From Fistulifera solaris (taxonomy: Eukaryota > Bacillariophyta > Bacillariophyceae > Naviculales > Stauroneidaceae): DNA of 64,000 nucleotides. Within the stretch, counting starts at the first letter, position 1. Each line of letters begins with the position of its first letter. Below the pieces are notes generated by a model. That model saw only the letters and a list, made by a program, of their open reading frames with translations. It had not been told where the DNA came from and made no database searches. The stretch covers positions 1,302,001 to 1,366,000 of the forward strand of contig AP026124.1 in the NCBI GenBank assembly GCA_030295235.1, in the 5' to 3' direction. The position numbers and the translations under genes are program-made. This document shows, piece by piece, positions 20,607 through 30,892 of this stretch.

Positions 20607-23154
20607 ATGGAGTCTCTTTTACCAAGCCTTTCTTCAGACGATGAAGATCCAAATATCGCTGAAGCGGAAAGCAGTGACGATGAGGTCGACGGCTCCTTCT
20701 CCTTTGGGGGAGTACTTGTAAGTTTTATTAAGTGAACGAATCGATATGCGTGGGAAAACATCCTCATCTCGTGCTTTTCTTTCAATAGGGTGAAGATGGA
20801 GGGATAGTGGATTCAAATGAGTTCACTTTGAACGGTTGGTCCTACCAAACTGCTTTGAATGGTATGAAACACAACGATAAATCGTCTATTGCCAACCTCG
20901 TCCCGAGACTTGACGTGAATGCATTGATTGCAGCAAAGCGAAAGTCCATTCCAAAAAAAGGTTCAGCCGGAGAAAGGAAAGAAAGAAGAAGAAGAAAATG
21001 ACTCAGATGAAACCGATAGCAATGATAGCAACAGTGAAAGCGGAAGCAGCAGCGAAGGTGACAGCGATGACGATAGCGAAGAGGTAGAGGTTGATGACGT
21101 GCAACTGGAAGACGACGTGTTGAAAACAAGGGCTGGCAAAGATAAAGAGAAAGTAGTCGATAATCAAGACGATGAGTCTGAGGGAAGTAGCGAAGGGGAA
21201 GACGAAGAAGAGAAAGCAAAAGCAGCTTCGTTTTTCGACAATGAACATTCATCAGGCAACGCCGTTGCAGTATTCAATCAACTCAGTCTTTCACGTCCAC
21301 TTCTTCGCGGAGTGGCAGCCATGGGCTTTGTTGAGCCCACACCGATTCAGGCAGCAGTTATTCCCGTTGCTCTTTCTGGAAAGGATATTTGTGCTTCAGC
21401 AGTCACTGGTTCCGGAAAGACCGCTGCATTTCTTTGCCGTTACTCGAAAGACTTCTTCACCGGCACCCGGGCCGCATCCAGGCTATCATTCTGACCCCGA
21501 CGCGTGAACTGGCGGCACAATGCATAGGAATGCTTTCTACTTTAGCACAATTCACCAAGTTGCGTGCGGCTTTGATTGTAGGAGGCGCAAAGAATCTCAA
21601 CGCGCAGGCCGCTGAATTGCGCGCGAGACCGGAAATTGTGGTGGCTACACCTGGTCGTCTCTTGGATCATATCACAAACACAGCAGGAGTTGCGGTAGAC
21701 GAGGTGGCGTTTCTAGTGTTGGACGAAGCTGATCGCTTGCTTGATCTTGGTTTTCAAGATGAAGTTCATGAGTTAGTGAAAGCTTGTCCCATCTCTAGGC
21801 AAACTCTGCTTTTTTCGGCCACAATGAATACACGTGTCGATGAGCTAGTGAAACTTTCAATGAAACGGCCCGTGAGAGTGCGAGTGTCCGACAAGAAAAG
21901 CAATAAGGATATTGAAGTTGCTCCTCGTTTGGAGCAAGAGTTTGTTCGAATTAGGTCCGGCAACGAAGGTATCAATCGCGAGGCATTGTTACTTGCGTTA
22001 TTGAAGCGGACATTCAAAAAACAAGTAATTGTATTTTTTGATACGAAAGCAGTAGCGCATCGAATGATGATTCTCTGTGGTCTGTGCGGTTTAAAGAGTG
22101 CCGAATTGCACGGTAATCTTACACAGCAACAGCGATTAACGGCGCTAGATAACTTCACGACAGGGGGAGGTAGATATTTTGCTAGCTACAGATCTTGCTG
22201 CACGCGGTCTAGATATCGAAAGAGTTGAAACTGTTATCAATTTCGAAATGCCAGCACAGATAGAAACCTACATTCATCGAATTGGCCGCACTGCTCGAGC
22301 TGGACGTGGTGGTAGGAGCTGTACTTTAATTGGCGAGGGCCGTCGACATCTCATGAAAGAGCTCATTAAGGATGCAGCTAGCAAGGCATCAACTGCCCGT
22401 TCCGGAAAAAGCACTTCTTCTTGCTTCGAATCGGGAGTGATTCGATCCAGATCCGTTCCATCAGCCGTGATCGCACACTTTGTGGGAATTATCGAGTCTA
22501 TGGAAGACCACATAGAAGAAATTATGCAGGCGGAAGAAGTAGCAAGAATGGACAGAATCGCCGAGATGGAGGTGATTAAGGCACAAAACTTGATTGAGCA
22601 CGGAGACGAGATAAAGAACAGACCACAGCGGGAATGGTTTGCAACTAGTCGAGAAAAACAGAAGAGGTCTAAGGAAGCACAAGCCGAGCTACAAAAGCTC
22701 ATAGCCGATAAAGCTGGAACAGGAATGCATCGCATGACCAGGAAAAAGCGACGTGCTAGAGAAGCATTGGAAGGCCTATCAGCTGGAGGAGACGAGGAGG
22801 GAGGAGAAAAAACCTGACAAGAGTGTAGACATTAAGCTGAAAGCCAGAAAGAAGAAGCGAGAAGAGGAAGAATTAAGGCTGAAGAAGCACGAAAAAGATA
22901 GCTTACACGATCGCGATATCGAAAAACAAAAGAAAATGAAGAAGCGTAAGATCACTGGGGCCGATGCATCAGGCGACGGTAGCTTGTTTGCCGAGGAAAA
23001 GATCTCTCATGCTCCTCGCAAATCTGAAAGCGAGAGAGGAGCCACTGTTTTTAGAAGTGCCTACAATTTTCGCGGTTACGACCCCGAGCGGAAGCTTGGA
23101 AAGAGAAAGGGTAGCCAGAAGTTCAAGTCTAAAAGCAAGTACAAGAGACGTTAG
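20607..23154 (+). CDS. DDX27: DEAD-box RNA helicase DDX27/DRS1
   Basis: Exon 1 is 20607-20717 (an in-frame ATG at 20544 is an alternative start), exon 2 is 20789-23154. An acidic N-terminus is followed by the Q-motif ([10 protein letters not shown]), motif I (TGSGKTAAF), Ia (PTRELAAQC), DEAD (21722 onward), SAT, and C-terminal-lobe motifs TDLAARGLD and [10 protein letters not shown]. The order and the ending [10 protein letters not shown] match DDX27/Drs1, a nucleolar helicase for 60S subunit maturation. Four one-base breaks: A7 at 20953-20959 (six fit), T3 at 21433-21435 (four fit, in motif I's tail), G5 at 22163-22167 (four fit), A6 at 22807-22812 (five fit). Repairing them gives 824 residues in one frame. 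Confidence 0.93.
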
Positions 23155-23430
23155 AGATTGCTTATGTTTTGGCTGTATTACAAAAACTCCTACGCAGTAA
23201 CCTTAAATTTGTCTTTTAGACGTCTAATGATTTGCAACCATCAAGTCATACAAACAGTAAGCTTCAGCTAAGCGAAGTGATGTTCAATATTGTTTATATT
23301 ATTACTTCTCCTAGTTATTGTGAGGAGATGTTTAGCATGTTTGTAGCAATTTTTACAGTTGTAGATGATTCAGTGTTTCATTTTTGGTGATGGTAATGTG
23401 CAGTGCGTGTCATGATGATTGAAAAAACCA

Positions 23431-24611
23431 CTATTCAAAGTAACACTCTTCGGACGAATCATGCCAAATACAACTGAGCGTTGGAGAATCCATGATTGAG
23501 AGATCATCTTCATACTCTTGTGTAACTTCCATGCATCGTGCGGCAAAACTCTTCAAGATGTCGACGTCGTCGTTCAACGAAGGGGTTCATCAAAGCTCCT
23601 CGAACGAAGCGGGCCAATACCGCTTTCTCGGAGCATCTTGAGGATGAGTTCGGGAGAAGGTCTTCCGAAGAAAATTTGTTGCTCGATTGGCAACCAGGCG
23701 AAGCTAAAGTATTCTTGTCCAATGATAATGAGCTGGCCGTCCATCATCTGACTATTTTTGAACCCTTCTTCAGCAACTTGTCCCAGTCCACTGTATCTTG
23801 GGAGCTGACTTGTTCCCCACCGGCGAGCAGCTTTGTCTGTGAGTTTGATGGGATCTAGCTTTGCCTGTTCGCCTGAAAAATCAAAGCCTTTACCGCTCTT
23901 GTGTTGAGTTCCTCCAGCGGGCGTTTTGAAGATCTTCAATGGATCGAGGTCAACTTTGAAGGTAAGTTCGCCTCGGGGAACGTTGCGGTCACCCGTGATC
24001 TTCTCTGCAATCAAGGTATCATCCACGTAGGTCACATTGATCAATTCATATCCATGTGCTCCGTACTTTCCGACCCAAAGACCTTCTAAATTGAATTGAG
24101 GTAGGCAACTGCGGGCTACTGTCGCCCGCTCCTGATGCAAAGCAGCATCCTCCATTCTGTTTTCCGCCAGAGCATCGCGACATGCTACTTTCTCCAACAT
24201 GTATACCAGCTCCGGATCCTTTTGTTCGACCTCGCGTAGCTTACTGCGTGTCTTTCGTTCTTCGCTCTCTTTGCCTTGAGTCATCGCGTCGACCAAGTAA
24301 GACGACAACCGTTCCATCTCGGATCGCAAATCCCAAAGTTCGTCACCAAATGTTACAAATTGAGATCTCTTTTCGTTATCAATTTCCATCCTTCGACGGC
24401 GGATTTCATTTTGTGGCAATGGTTCTAGCTCGGAGAATTCCTTGTGGCGACGTGGATATTCATCCGGTCCTCTGGCGACTTCGGAAGCGAGAGGAGCGAG
24501 TCTCGATTGGCTGCTTACCGAACGTAAAGCAAAGGGAAGGTTCGAAAAGGCGGATGCAACAGCAAAATAGGATATGACAACCGAAACCAGGATATTTCTT
24601 GAGAAAGCCAT
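23431..24611 (-). CDS. Plastid-targeted EXECUTER/FBXO31-like domain protein A
   Basis: ATG at 24611. The first 22 residues are a signal peptide ending ASAF|SNLP, the classic diatom plastid-import motif with Phe at the cleavage site. A helical, charged middle follows, then FNLEGLWVGKYGAHGYE, KITGDRNVPRGELTF and a final FFGRPSPELILKMLRES. The GLWVG.YG.HG and K.TGD.NVP.GE pattern is that of the domain shared by FBXO31 and plant EXECUTER1/2, which sense singlet-oxygen damage in chloroplasts. No F-box is visible. One break, G4 on the plus strand at 23582-23585 (five fit); with it the C-terminus (FAARCMEVTQEYEDD, ending ECYFE) aligns with its paralog, giving 393 residues. It is divergent from that paralog at 25534-26607. 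Function in diatoms is an inference. Confidence 0.72.
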
Positions 24612-25533
24612 TGTTGTCGTGGTGAACGATCCGTTTGTTCTGTCGCCGAACAAGAATTTTGTGAGAAAAAGGGTGGAGAAACGGAGCAAAACGTAAATTG
24701 CCCCCCGTCGCGCCCTTTTTCGGCTCACGTCGTTGTCAATGATGTCAACGGGTTGGCCGCTTGAATGACGTATACCAAAAACTGCGATTACTATCAGACA
24801 CAAAGTACTATCCGAAACCCAAAACGGGTCGTCCTTCACCTTGCGTCATCGCAGATTTTCTCCTTGCTTACAAATAAAGCCTATACAATAAATGATGTTT
24901 CTATTGTGACGAATGTCGTACCACTTCTGAGACTCGCCCAACAAACTATAACGACAGAAAACAGGACGACGACTCCTCCTCCTCATCTAATTCCCTGTCC
25001 CGTTTCTTTGAACGGCGCTGAATGACGTCAGTGTACTGGCACAATATGCTATCTTTCCTTTTCCCAAATCCCAAAGTCTTTCCCCCGAGGTTGGAGATCA
25101 CGACTGACTCATTTTCCGGGACCCGTCCACAATTTGCCGCAGCCAACCAAAGCCGCGCCAAAAAAAGCCAAATGGTGGTGGGGTGTCAAACGAAAAAAAT
25201 CGCTGCTGTCGTCGCACTTTTGTGAGCCGGCAGAAACGCGCCACGTGAGTGAATTGGATTCTCACTCCTTGCATCTCCGACATTCACAAACCAACTGATC
25301 TTTCTCTGTTCCGCCTGACATTTTTCGGAGGCCCAACGAACTCTTCCAACTACTCATAGTGCATCAAGCCGTTCGAAAAAACGTTCACAGCAGCAACACG
25401 TGCTTTTACGTTTTCGCATCTCCGGTACCTGTTACCTCCAATTATTTGCTAAAAAGCGGTCGGCAGCCAAGCTTTGCGCTTTCGTGGTGAGGTCATTTGA
25501 GCTTTCTTCAAAAATAAGGAGTGTCTTTCGACC
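24612..25533. promoter_or_regulatory. Shared divergent promoter of the EXECUTER-like pair
   Basis: The 922 nt between the start codons of two divergent paralogs. It contains TGACGT at 24766-24771 and the full CRE palindrome TGACGTCA at 25023-25030, the core of the CO2/cAMP-responsive elements described for the diatom carbonic anhydrase promoter, and two CACGTG boxes at 25242-25247 and 25397-25402 nearer the plus-strand gene. A minus-strand frame extends beyond the ATG to 24839 but is not considered coding. Motif presence is seen; a regulatory role is inferred. Confidence 0.45.
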
Positions 25534-26607
25534 ATGCGAACTGCAACCGTGTTCGTTTGTATCACCGCGATCGTCCACGAAGCGGCTGCCTTTACCCACC
25601 CAAGTCTCGTGCGGCATTCGTTCCTTCATAAAGCTGCGTCCTTCAACGCACATTCCGAGGAGTCGTCCGATCAATCTGCTTTTCATGGCATCTCTTCGCA
25701 CGAGTTGCGACACATGAAAGACGCCAAAGTACGCAAGAGTGAGCCGCTCCAATCGTCCAAGTCATTTGTGTCCGGTGATGACCTGCAGAGCTTGCGCCGA
25801 GAAGTTCTCAGTCTTAACAAAGAGCGCCAGAAACTTTTAACGGCCAACAGCGATCCACATCGGGTGGCCGAGTTGGAGCAAGCGATATGGCAAGCCCAAC
25901 AAGTGGACGCCGAATATGTGTACTACATCTCCCAGCTGCGAGCAGAAAAAGCCGAAGAGGAGGGTGACTTGAAACGAGCGCAGCAGCACCGCAAACAAGC
26001 CAAACGAGCTCGCTCGGAACTTCCGCAATTTAACCTAGACGGACTCTGGGTAGGAAGATACGGCAACCACGGATTTGAAATGATTAATGTTACGTATGCG
26101 GGTGATACGATGATTGCTTACAAAGTCACCGATAACGACAACGTTCCTTCGGGTGAAGTATCCTTTACGGTCGATCTCAGTCCCAACCCCAAGACGATTC
26201 GCGGCGAAACACCGTTGCTCGAGCCGATCGAACTGAATCATGACGCGGCGGAACAATGGGGCTTGAAGTACTTGCCTCGTTTCACCGGACGCGGACAAGT
26301 AGCTCGGAAAGGGTTCCGCCATGCACAATGGGTAGAAGGTCAGCTTATCTTGGTCAAGAAGTATTTCAGTTTCGCCTGGCTACCCATCGGTCATCAAGTA
26401 TTCTTCGGTAGACCTTCGGCAGAACTTACACTCAAGATGCTTCGTGAATCGCGATCGAAGCGATTTGCGGATGAGAGCTCACGCGCCTTTCTGGCACGCT
26501 GTTGGGAAGAGACCGCCTATATTGAAGATGACATGGATGTTACCGACGGAATATTCAAATCGCATGATCAGTCGTTTTACTATGATCAAGTCGGGTGTTT
26601 TGAGTAA
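25534..26607 (+). CDS. Plastid-targeted EXECUTER/FBXO31-like domain protein B
   Basis: Intact 357-residue protein, ATG at 25534. The signal peptide ends EAAAF|THPS, again a plastid-import motif. Residues about 80-155 are charged and helical (coiled coil likely), followed by FNLDGLWVGRYGNHGFE, VTDNDNVPSGEVSF and FFGRPSAELTLKMLRES, then an acidic tail ending DQVGCFE. It aligns with the divergent paralog at 23431-24611 over the whole mature part, while targeting peptides and the loop after the VDL strand differ. The domain resembles that of EXECUTER and FBXO31. In plants EXECUTER proteins also carry a UVR motif; a clear one is not seen here, though the coiled coil is in its place. Expected location is the plastid stroma or thylakoid surface. 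Confidence 0.72.
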   Translation: MRTATVFVCITAIVHEAAAFTHPSLVRHSFLHKAASFNAHSEESSDQSAFHGISSHELRHMKDAKVRKSEPLQSSKSFVSGDDLQSLRREVLSLNKERQKLLTANSDPHRVAELEQAIWQAQQVDAEYVYYISQLRAEKAEEEGDLKRAQQHRKQAKRARSELPQFNLDGLWVGRYGNHGFEMINVTYAGDTMIAYKVTDNDNVPSGEVSFTVDLSPNPKTIRGETPLLEPIELNHDAAEQWGLKYLPRFTGRGQVARKGFRHAQWVEGQLILVKKYFSFAWLPIGHQVFFGRPSAELTLKMLRESRSKRFADESSRAFLARCWEETAYIEDDMDVTDGIFKSHDQSFYYDQVGCFE

Positions 26608-27144
26608 CGCCCTTGTTGGACGGTCGATCGTGAAGAGATTCTAGCTCACTTTGATGCTTTCGAATCCTCTATTGACATTCTCCACCGCCCCTGTGAAATC
26701 TCATGTAAACCACTCCTGTACACTACTGTTTTTCTCCAATAATCACAACATCACAAGAATACTGACAAAAGATAGTTCTATAAAATATTAGATTCTCGAT
26801 CATGTTAAAACGTAACTGTCCATTTATTGGTAGAGGTCGGAGAAAACGAGAAGCACAAAACTAGAAATCGTGTCTTTGTTCTAATCCTATGCCAATTCGT
26901 TAACTTTCTCCCTTTCTCTTTTTGCATTCTGGAAGGATACCTGGTACAGTACAGTAGCATGCTCCCCGATCCCCGATCTAGGTTGAGAATGCTTCAGACC
27001 AAAAGTCGCAACGGTAGTAGGTCGACGAAATAATGAGAACGAGAAGCACGAGGCATCATAGCCGAAGCGGACGACCCTTTTTATTCTTCACTTCGTCATG
27101 ACGATGACCGCGATTGGTAAAACGTTTGACTCATTCATCCAGCA
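26608..27144. other. Intergenic
   Basis: Between two plus-strand genes. Contains a short GTACC-type stretch near 26938-26950. No gene supported. Confidence 0.5.
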
Positions 27145-27546
27145 ATGGAATCCTCGTTTCATGAAACAATTGTGCACAAGCGGCGAAATAGTATGAGCTC
27201 CAGTGAAAAGTCGCAATCGGAAGCTTCAAGTATTAACGATGAAACTGTGAACGAACCGACCGGCGACGTCGGCATCGAATTTTGCTACGACGAAAAGGAA
27301 GACCCGATGTTTCAACCCACAGAAGAGGACGTGGAACGTAAACGGAATGAATTATTAGAGGCGCTAGATGCAGAACATCAAATGCTTGAAAGACAAAAGC
27401 AACTTTACGAAGAACAACGAGATCTGAAAATAGCCATCGAGCGCGCAGAAACTGATACAAAGCTTCGAGAACTTCAAAAGACAAAGGATCTTCTAAAATC
27501 TCGGTTGAAAAAGTTTGAGCTGAGAAGTGAGAGAGCTCTTGATTAG
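27145..27546 (+). CDS. Small coiled-coil protein, unknown
   Basis: I do not recognise this gene. ATG at 27145, 133 residues. The first 60 residues are polar and Ser/Glu-rich; residues about 65-130 are a continuous charged helix with heptad-like spacing (QMLERQKQLYEEQRDLK, LRELQKTKDLLKSRLKK), so a coiled coil is expected. The stop is TAG at 27544, after which the same frame stays open for 52 more codons to TGA at 27703 with protein-like composition (VITVPAQNAAQ, FLYWSAQLEEG). That extension could be read-through, a point error in the stop codon, or chance. No membrane span or targeting signal. Confidence 0.55.
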   Translation: MESSFHETIVHKRRNSMSSSEKSQSEASSINDETVNEPTGDVGIEFCYDEKEDPMFQPTEEDVERKRNELLEALDAEHQMLERQKQLYEEQRDLKIAIERAETDTKLRELQKTKDLLKSRLKKFELRSERALD

Positions 27547-28142
27547 CTGCCACCAGATTTCCCAGTGATAACTGTGCCTGCCCAAAATGCTGCTCAAGGA
27601 AGTGTCATAAGAACTGAAAAGCACATGGTCCATTTTCCGCATACGATTGATCAAAAGTTTCTATACTGGTCGGCTCAGCTCGAAGAAGGAGCTGGAATAC
27701 TTTGACTGATCCTATTCTTAGAGCTTTACCACTCATTACCAACGTTTTTACTCTAGCTTATGACAGCATTCAGAAGCAGCCAAAGCGAAGTGTGTGCTTC
27801 ATGACAAAGGACTTCGACGGTTCTTCGTAGTGAAACAAACTAGATTTCAAATTCTTTTTTTCTCAAAAACCACATTTAGTGTAATACCTATAGATTATAT
27901 ATTTGCCGATAAAAGACGACGCGGTGACGCGATCGATGATCTAGAATAGGCGTCTGCACAACCATCAGGGATGGAACAAAACAAAACACTAACAAATAAT
28001 ACCAATGGGGAGCATCTTCCTTCCATTGGATATATTGGAAATGCAAACGATGCTAACAAATAGATCGATCTTTCGCGAAAGTAGCGCATTTTAAACGCCA
28101 TACTGGCTGTTATCGGCGAAAGCGAGAAATTCGGCTGCCAGA
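27547..28142. other. Intergenic (first 159 nt open in frame with the gene before)
   Basis: Bases 27547-27705 continue the frame of the preceding gene. The rest shows no gene. A 68-codon minus-strand frame (27895-28101) begins at an ATG but lies antisense in the promoter of the next gene and is not supported. Confidence 0.45.
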
Positions 28143-28739
28143 ATGATGCGCAACGTTTTGATGCTCGTCATGTTGTCGTTCCTTCATCAGAGTCAATGCT
28201 TTGTATCGCGTTTATCATCTTCCAGACTGAAAGCCACACACCAACGAATCTATAGTCCGTTACGGAAAGGATCAAGGCTAACGCTTATGGACAAGAATTC
28301 TACAGACACCGACGAATTCGATTTTAACGTCGCGGATTTTTTCGGCATCGCTGTGGGTGCGCAGCTTTTAGGTCTTCAGGATGTTCTGGGCGAAGCAAAT
28401 TTTTGGAAGGATGGAGGGTGGTTTCAGCCTGTTACAATTGAATCCGGAGGCTCTGTGCTATCTGAGCTAGTACAGCGCTTCTCTGTCATGTGTTCAGTAT
28501 TTCTTGGTGCTTCATGGGTCCTTGGGTCTCCAAAAATGTTACCTGACAACATTAGTATCGTCAGCTTTGCAATCAAAACTGCGACAATGTATGGGATGAT
28601 TCGATTTCTTCTTGAATTCGTCACAGTTACAATGTTGAACGGAGAGGTTAGTCTATCGCAAACTTTGCGTGAGACGTATATGATTGGCCTGGCTACTGCT
28701 ACCACAAGATACATTCTGAAAAATTATATCTATCGATGA
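28143..28739 (+). CDS. Putative plastid membrane protein, unknown
   Basis: 198 residues, ATG at 28143 with a second Met next to it. The N-terminus is a signal peptide ending near SQCF|VSRLSSSRLK, with Phe at the predicted cleavage followed by a Ser/Arg-rich transit stretch, so plastid import is likely. Two or three hydrophobic spans follow: about residues 65-80 (FFGIAVGAQLLGLQ), 112-130 (MCSVFLGASWVLGS) and 138-162. I recognise no family. The gene is clean and ends at 28739. Confidence 0.6.
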   Translation: MMRNVLMLVMLSFLHQSQCFVSRLSSSRLKATHQRIYSPLRKGSRLTLMDKNSTDTDEFDFNVADFFGIAVGAQLLGLQDVLGEANFWKDGGWFQPVTIESGGSVLSELVQRFSVMCSVFLGASWVLGSPKMLPDNISIVSFAIKTATMYGMIRFLLEFVTVTMLNGEVSLSQTLRETYMIGLATATTRYILKNYIYR

Positions 28740-29221
28740 ATACGAGATTGATAATTGTATTTTTTTGAATACTTGTTAATGACGGAGGATCAGTTGAGTT
28801 GTAGATGGCACGCTCAGACGGGAAACGGAAGATTGCGAAGGAGCCGCATTAAGAGCAATTGATTTTTCTAGCTACTGCGAATAATTACTTACGAATGGCA
28901 CCTTAGTTTTCCCGCAACCGCCCCCAACTTTTTGTACTCACAAAACAACAAGGTGCTATGGTAATAAATAACGGTACGATAGGCATATTTAGGAGGATCA
29001 CGAGGAACCGCGAGGTAAATCTTCAAGTATTTAAGATTTTGCGATAGCGTGAATATCTAAACATATCCTAAATTTTCAGTACCACATCAAAAATACTTAG
29101 ATTGTTTCAAAGATCGTCCATCTCCGAAAACTCCACCCCGCATTTTCGTGACCATTATTTCCCCCAACAACTGCTGCAAGTTTTCGGGTTGATTTGACAT
29201 AACAGGCTACTCAAAGCAATC
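28740..29221. other. Intergenic
   Basis: Between two plus-strand genes; AT-rich, no gene or repeat supported. Confidence 0.5.
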
Positions 29222-30557
29222 ATGTCCTCTCGTATAAACAGAATGCGGGATAGTCATGGCAATGAGATAGAGGAAATCGAGAAGAGATTGAGGATATTGC
29301 GATTACGGGCGCGCTTTGCAGCCGCCAGAGATCGGGCAAACAAAGTAGTAGATCATGGTGACTCGAATAGAATTCACTCGAACGCATACAATCAATCTCG
29401 GAAGCCGTATCGTGATCACGATCTTCGACCTTTATCAGACCGACAGTCACGAGTTTTTGAATCAAGAGGGGGTATCTTGGACACTGGTTTGTGCGCCCTT
29501 CCTTATCATGGGTTTGCAATGCGGTTGTTCGGATCCGAAAGTGAGGATGATGAGTATTTGTTCAGCGACGATGATAACAGCATTCTAGATGAGGATCGGA
29601 GTGACGAAGATGATGAAATAATGTCTCGTATTCTTATCCCATCTTCGATCCACCACGTTGCTCCTATCCAGCAGACTGGTCGGCGTTACGTCACTCCATC
29701 TTCGCTACAAGCCGATGTAGTGGGTATTAAAAGAAACTCATCCCAGAAGAACCCTCTCTTTTCTAAGAATACGCCTCATGAACCTTCAAAGCCTTCGCCA
29801 ATGGTACAACAAGACCTGACATGTACTTCGACGATTTCCAGCCATGCTCAGTCCACGAAAACTAAAAACCACGGTCAATCGTCTTCATCCATTAAGACGA
29901 GTGATACGAAGAAAAACTTGGTTAAGTCGCCTCAAGTGTCAGTCTCACGCAGACAAAGATGACATTTGGATCCCTAAGAATATCCCCCACATTCCCCTAG
30001 AACACGACATTCATAATTGGAATGTTGGACAAATGCGTCGAGCAGATAAGTCGAATGTCCTCCGAAGTAAGACCTGGAATCAAGATGATTTAAGTACGAT
30101 TGCCACTTATCCAAGCATCGAGGTGAAACAACCTAAAACAATGAGACAGACGAGACCACAATCAGAGAACCCACCAAACCCTTCTCACTCTCAGCCGCCT
30201 TCTGACGGATCTTCTTTCGAAAATACGACCCCATTATCGCACTCTCGTTTAAAACCCATTCGATCGGTATCGACGGGGCGCTCACGATCTTTTATTAGTA
30301 TGTCAGGAAGTGGGATGTGTCCAGTGGCTACTCCGAAACAAGGTTTGCCACGTGTCGGAACAGGACATTCGCGCAAATCGACGAGCTCGTCGAAGAGCAG
30401 AAGCAAGATGAAAAAGGTTTCAAAGCCCTTATCAATTGATCTGAAGCTGTCCGCCTCTGACGACAGTGCCGATCCTTATGAAACTATCCAATATTTTCAG
30501 ACACCTTATGGACAGCCTAAAACGGGGACCGGGAAAATACCATCATCGTGGTGGTAG
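29222..30557 (+). CDS. Disordered Ser-rich protein, unknown
   Basis: No recognised family. ATG at 29222. The first 40 residues form a basic helix (EIEKRLRILRLRARFAAARD), the middle has an acidic patch (SESEDDEYLFSDDDN), and the rest is Ser/Pro/Lys-rich and probably disordered, ending TGTGKIPSSWW. Two open frames overlap between 29844 and 29962. They join if one base is removed from the A5 run at 29912-29916, giving 444 residues; a short intron there would be at most about 32 nt, too small. The acidic and basic blocks suggest a nuclear or cytoskeletal partner, but that is a guess. Confidence 0.5.
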
Positions 30558-30892
30558 ATCAATTTGCATAAATGATTATAAATTGTTGTATTTGTTATTT
30601 GCCCACTTACTGCTCCTTTCCTTTACTAATGCTAATCATCCGAGCTAAATCCGTTTAGCGTTAGACTTTAGACTGTCCATCTTTCAGATGCGGAATTCAG
30701 ATTTCTGTATGGCGATAACAAGACGTTTTGCACTTAAAAAAAGAAAATGAGAAGTTTAAGTAGAAACCGAGCGTTGTACGTTATACTGCGGTCACATTTT
30801 CCGAAAGAGTTTTTCGTTTTCTTCCAATTCTGATCCATTTGCTATGGATGGAGGGCGTTGCTCTCCGGACAAACTTTTACTGAAACACCAGA
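30558..30892. other. Intergenic
   Basis: Short AT-rich spacer between two plus-strand genes. Nothing supported in it. Confidence 0.5.

Noticed and set aside
24612-24839. N-terminal extension of EXECUTER-like protein A
   Set aside because: The ATG at 24611 starts an ideal signal peptide with the plastid motif; the extension would bury it.
27895-28101. 68-codon minus-strand frame with hydrophobic stretch
   Set aside because: Antisense in the promoter of the next gene, no family resemblance.
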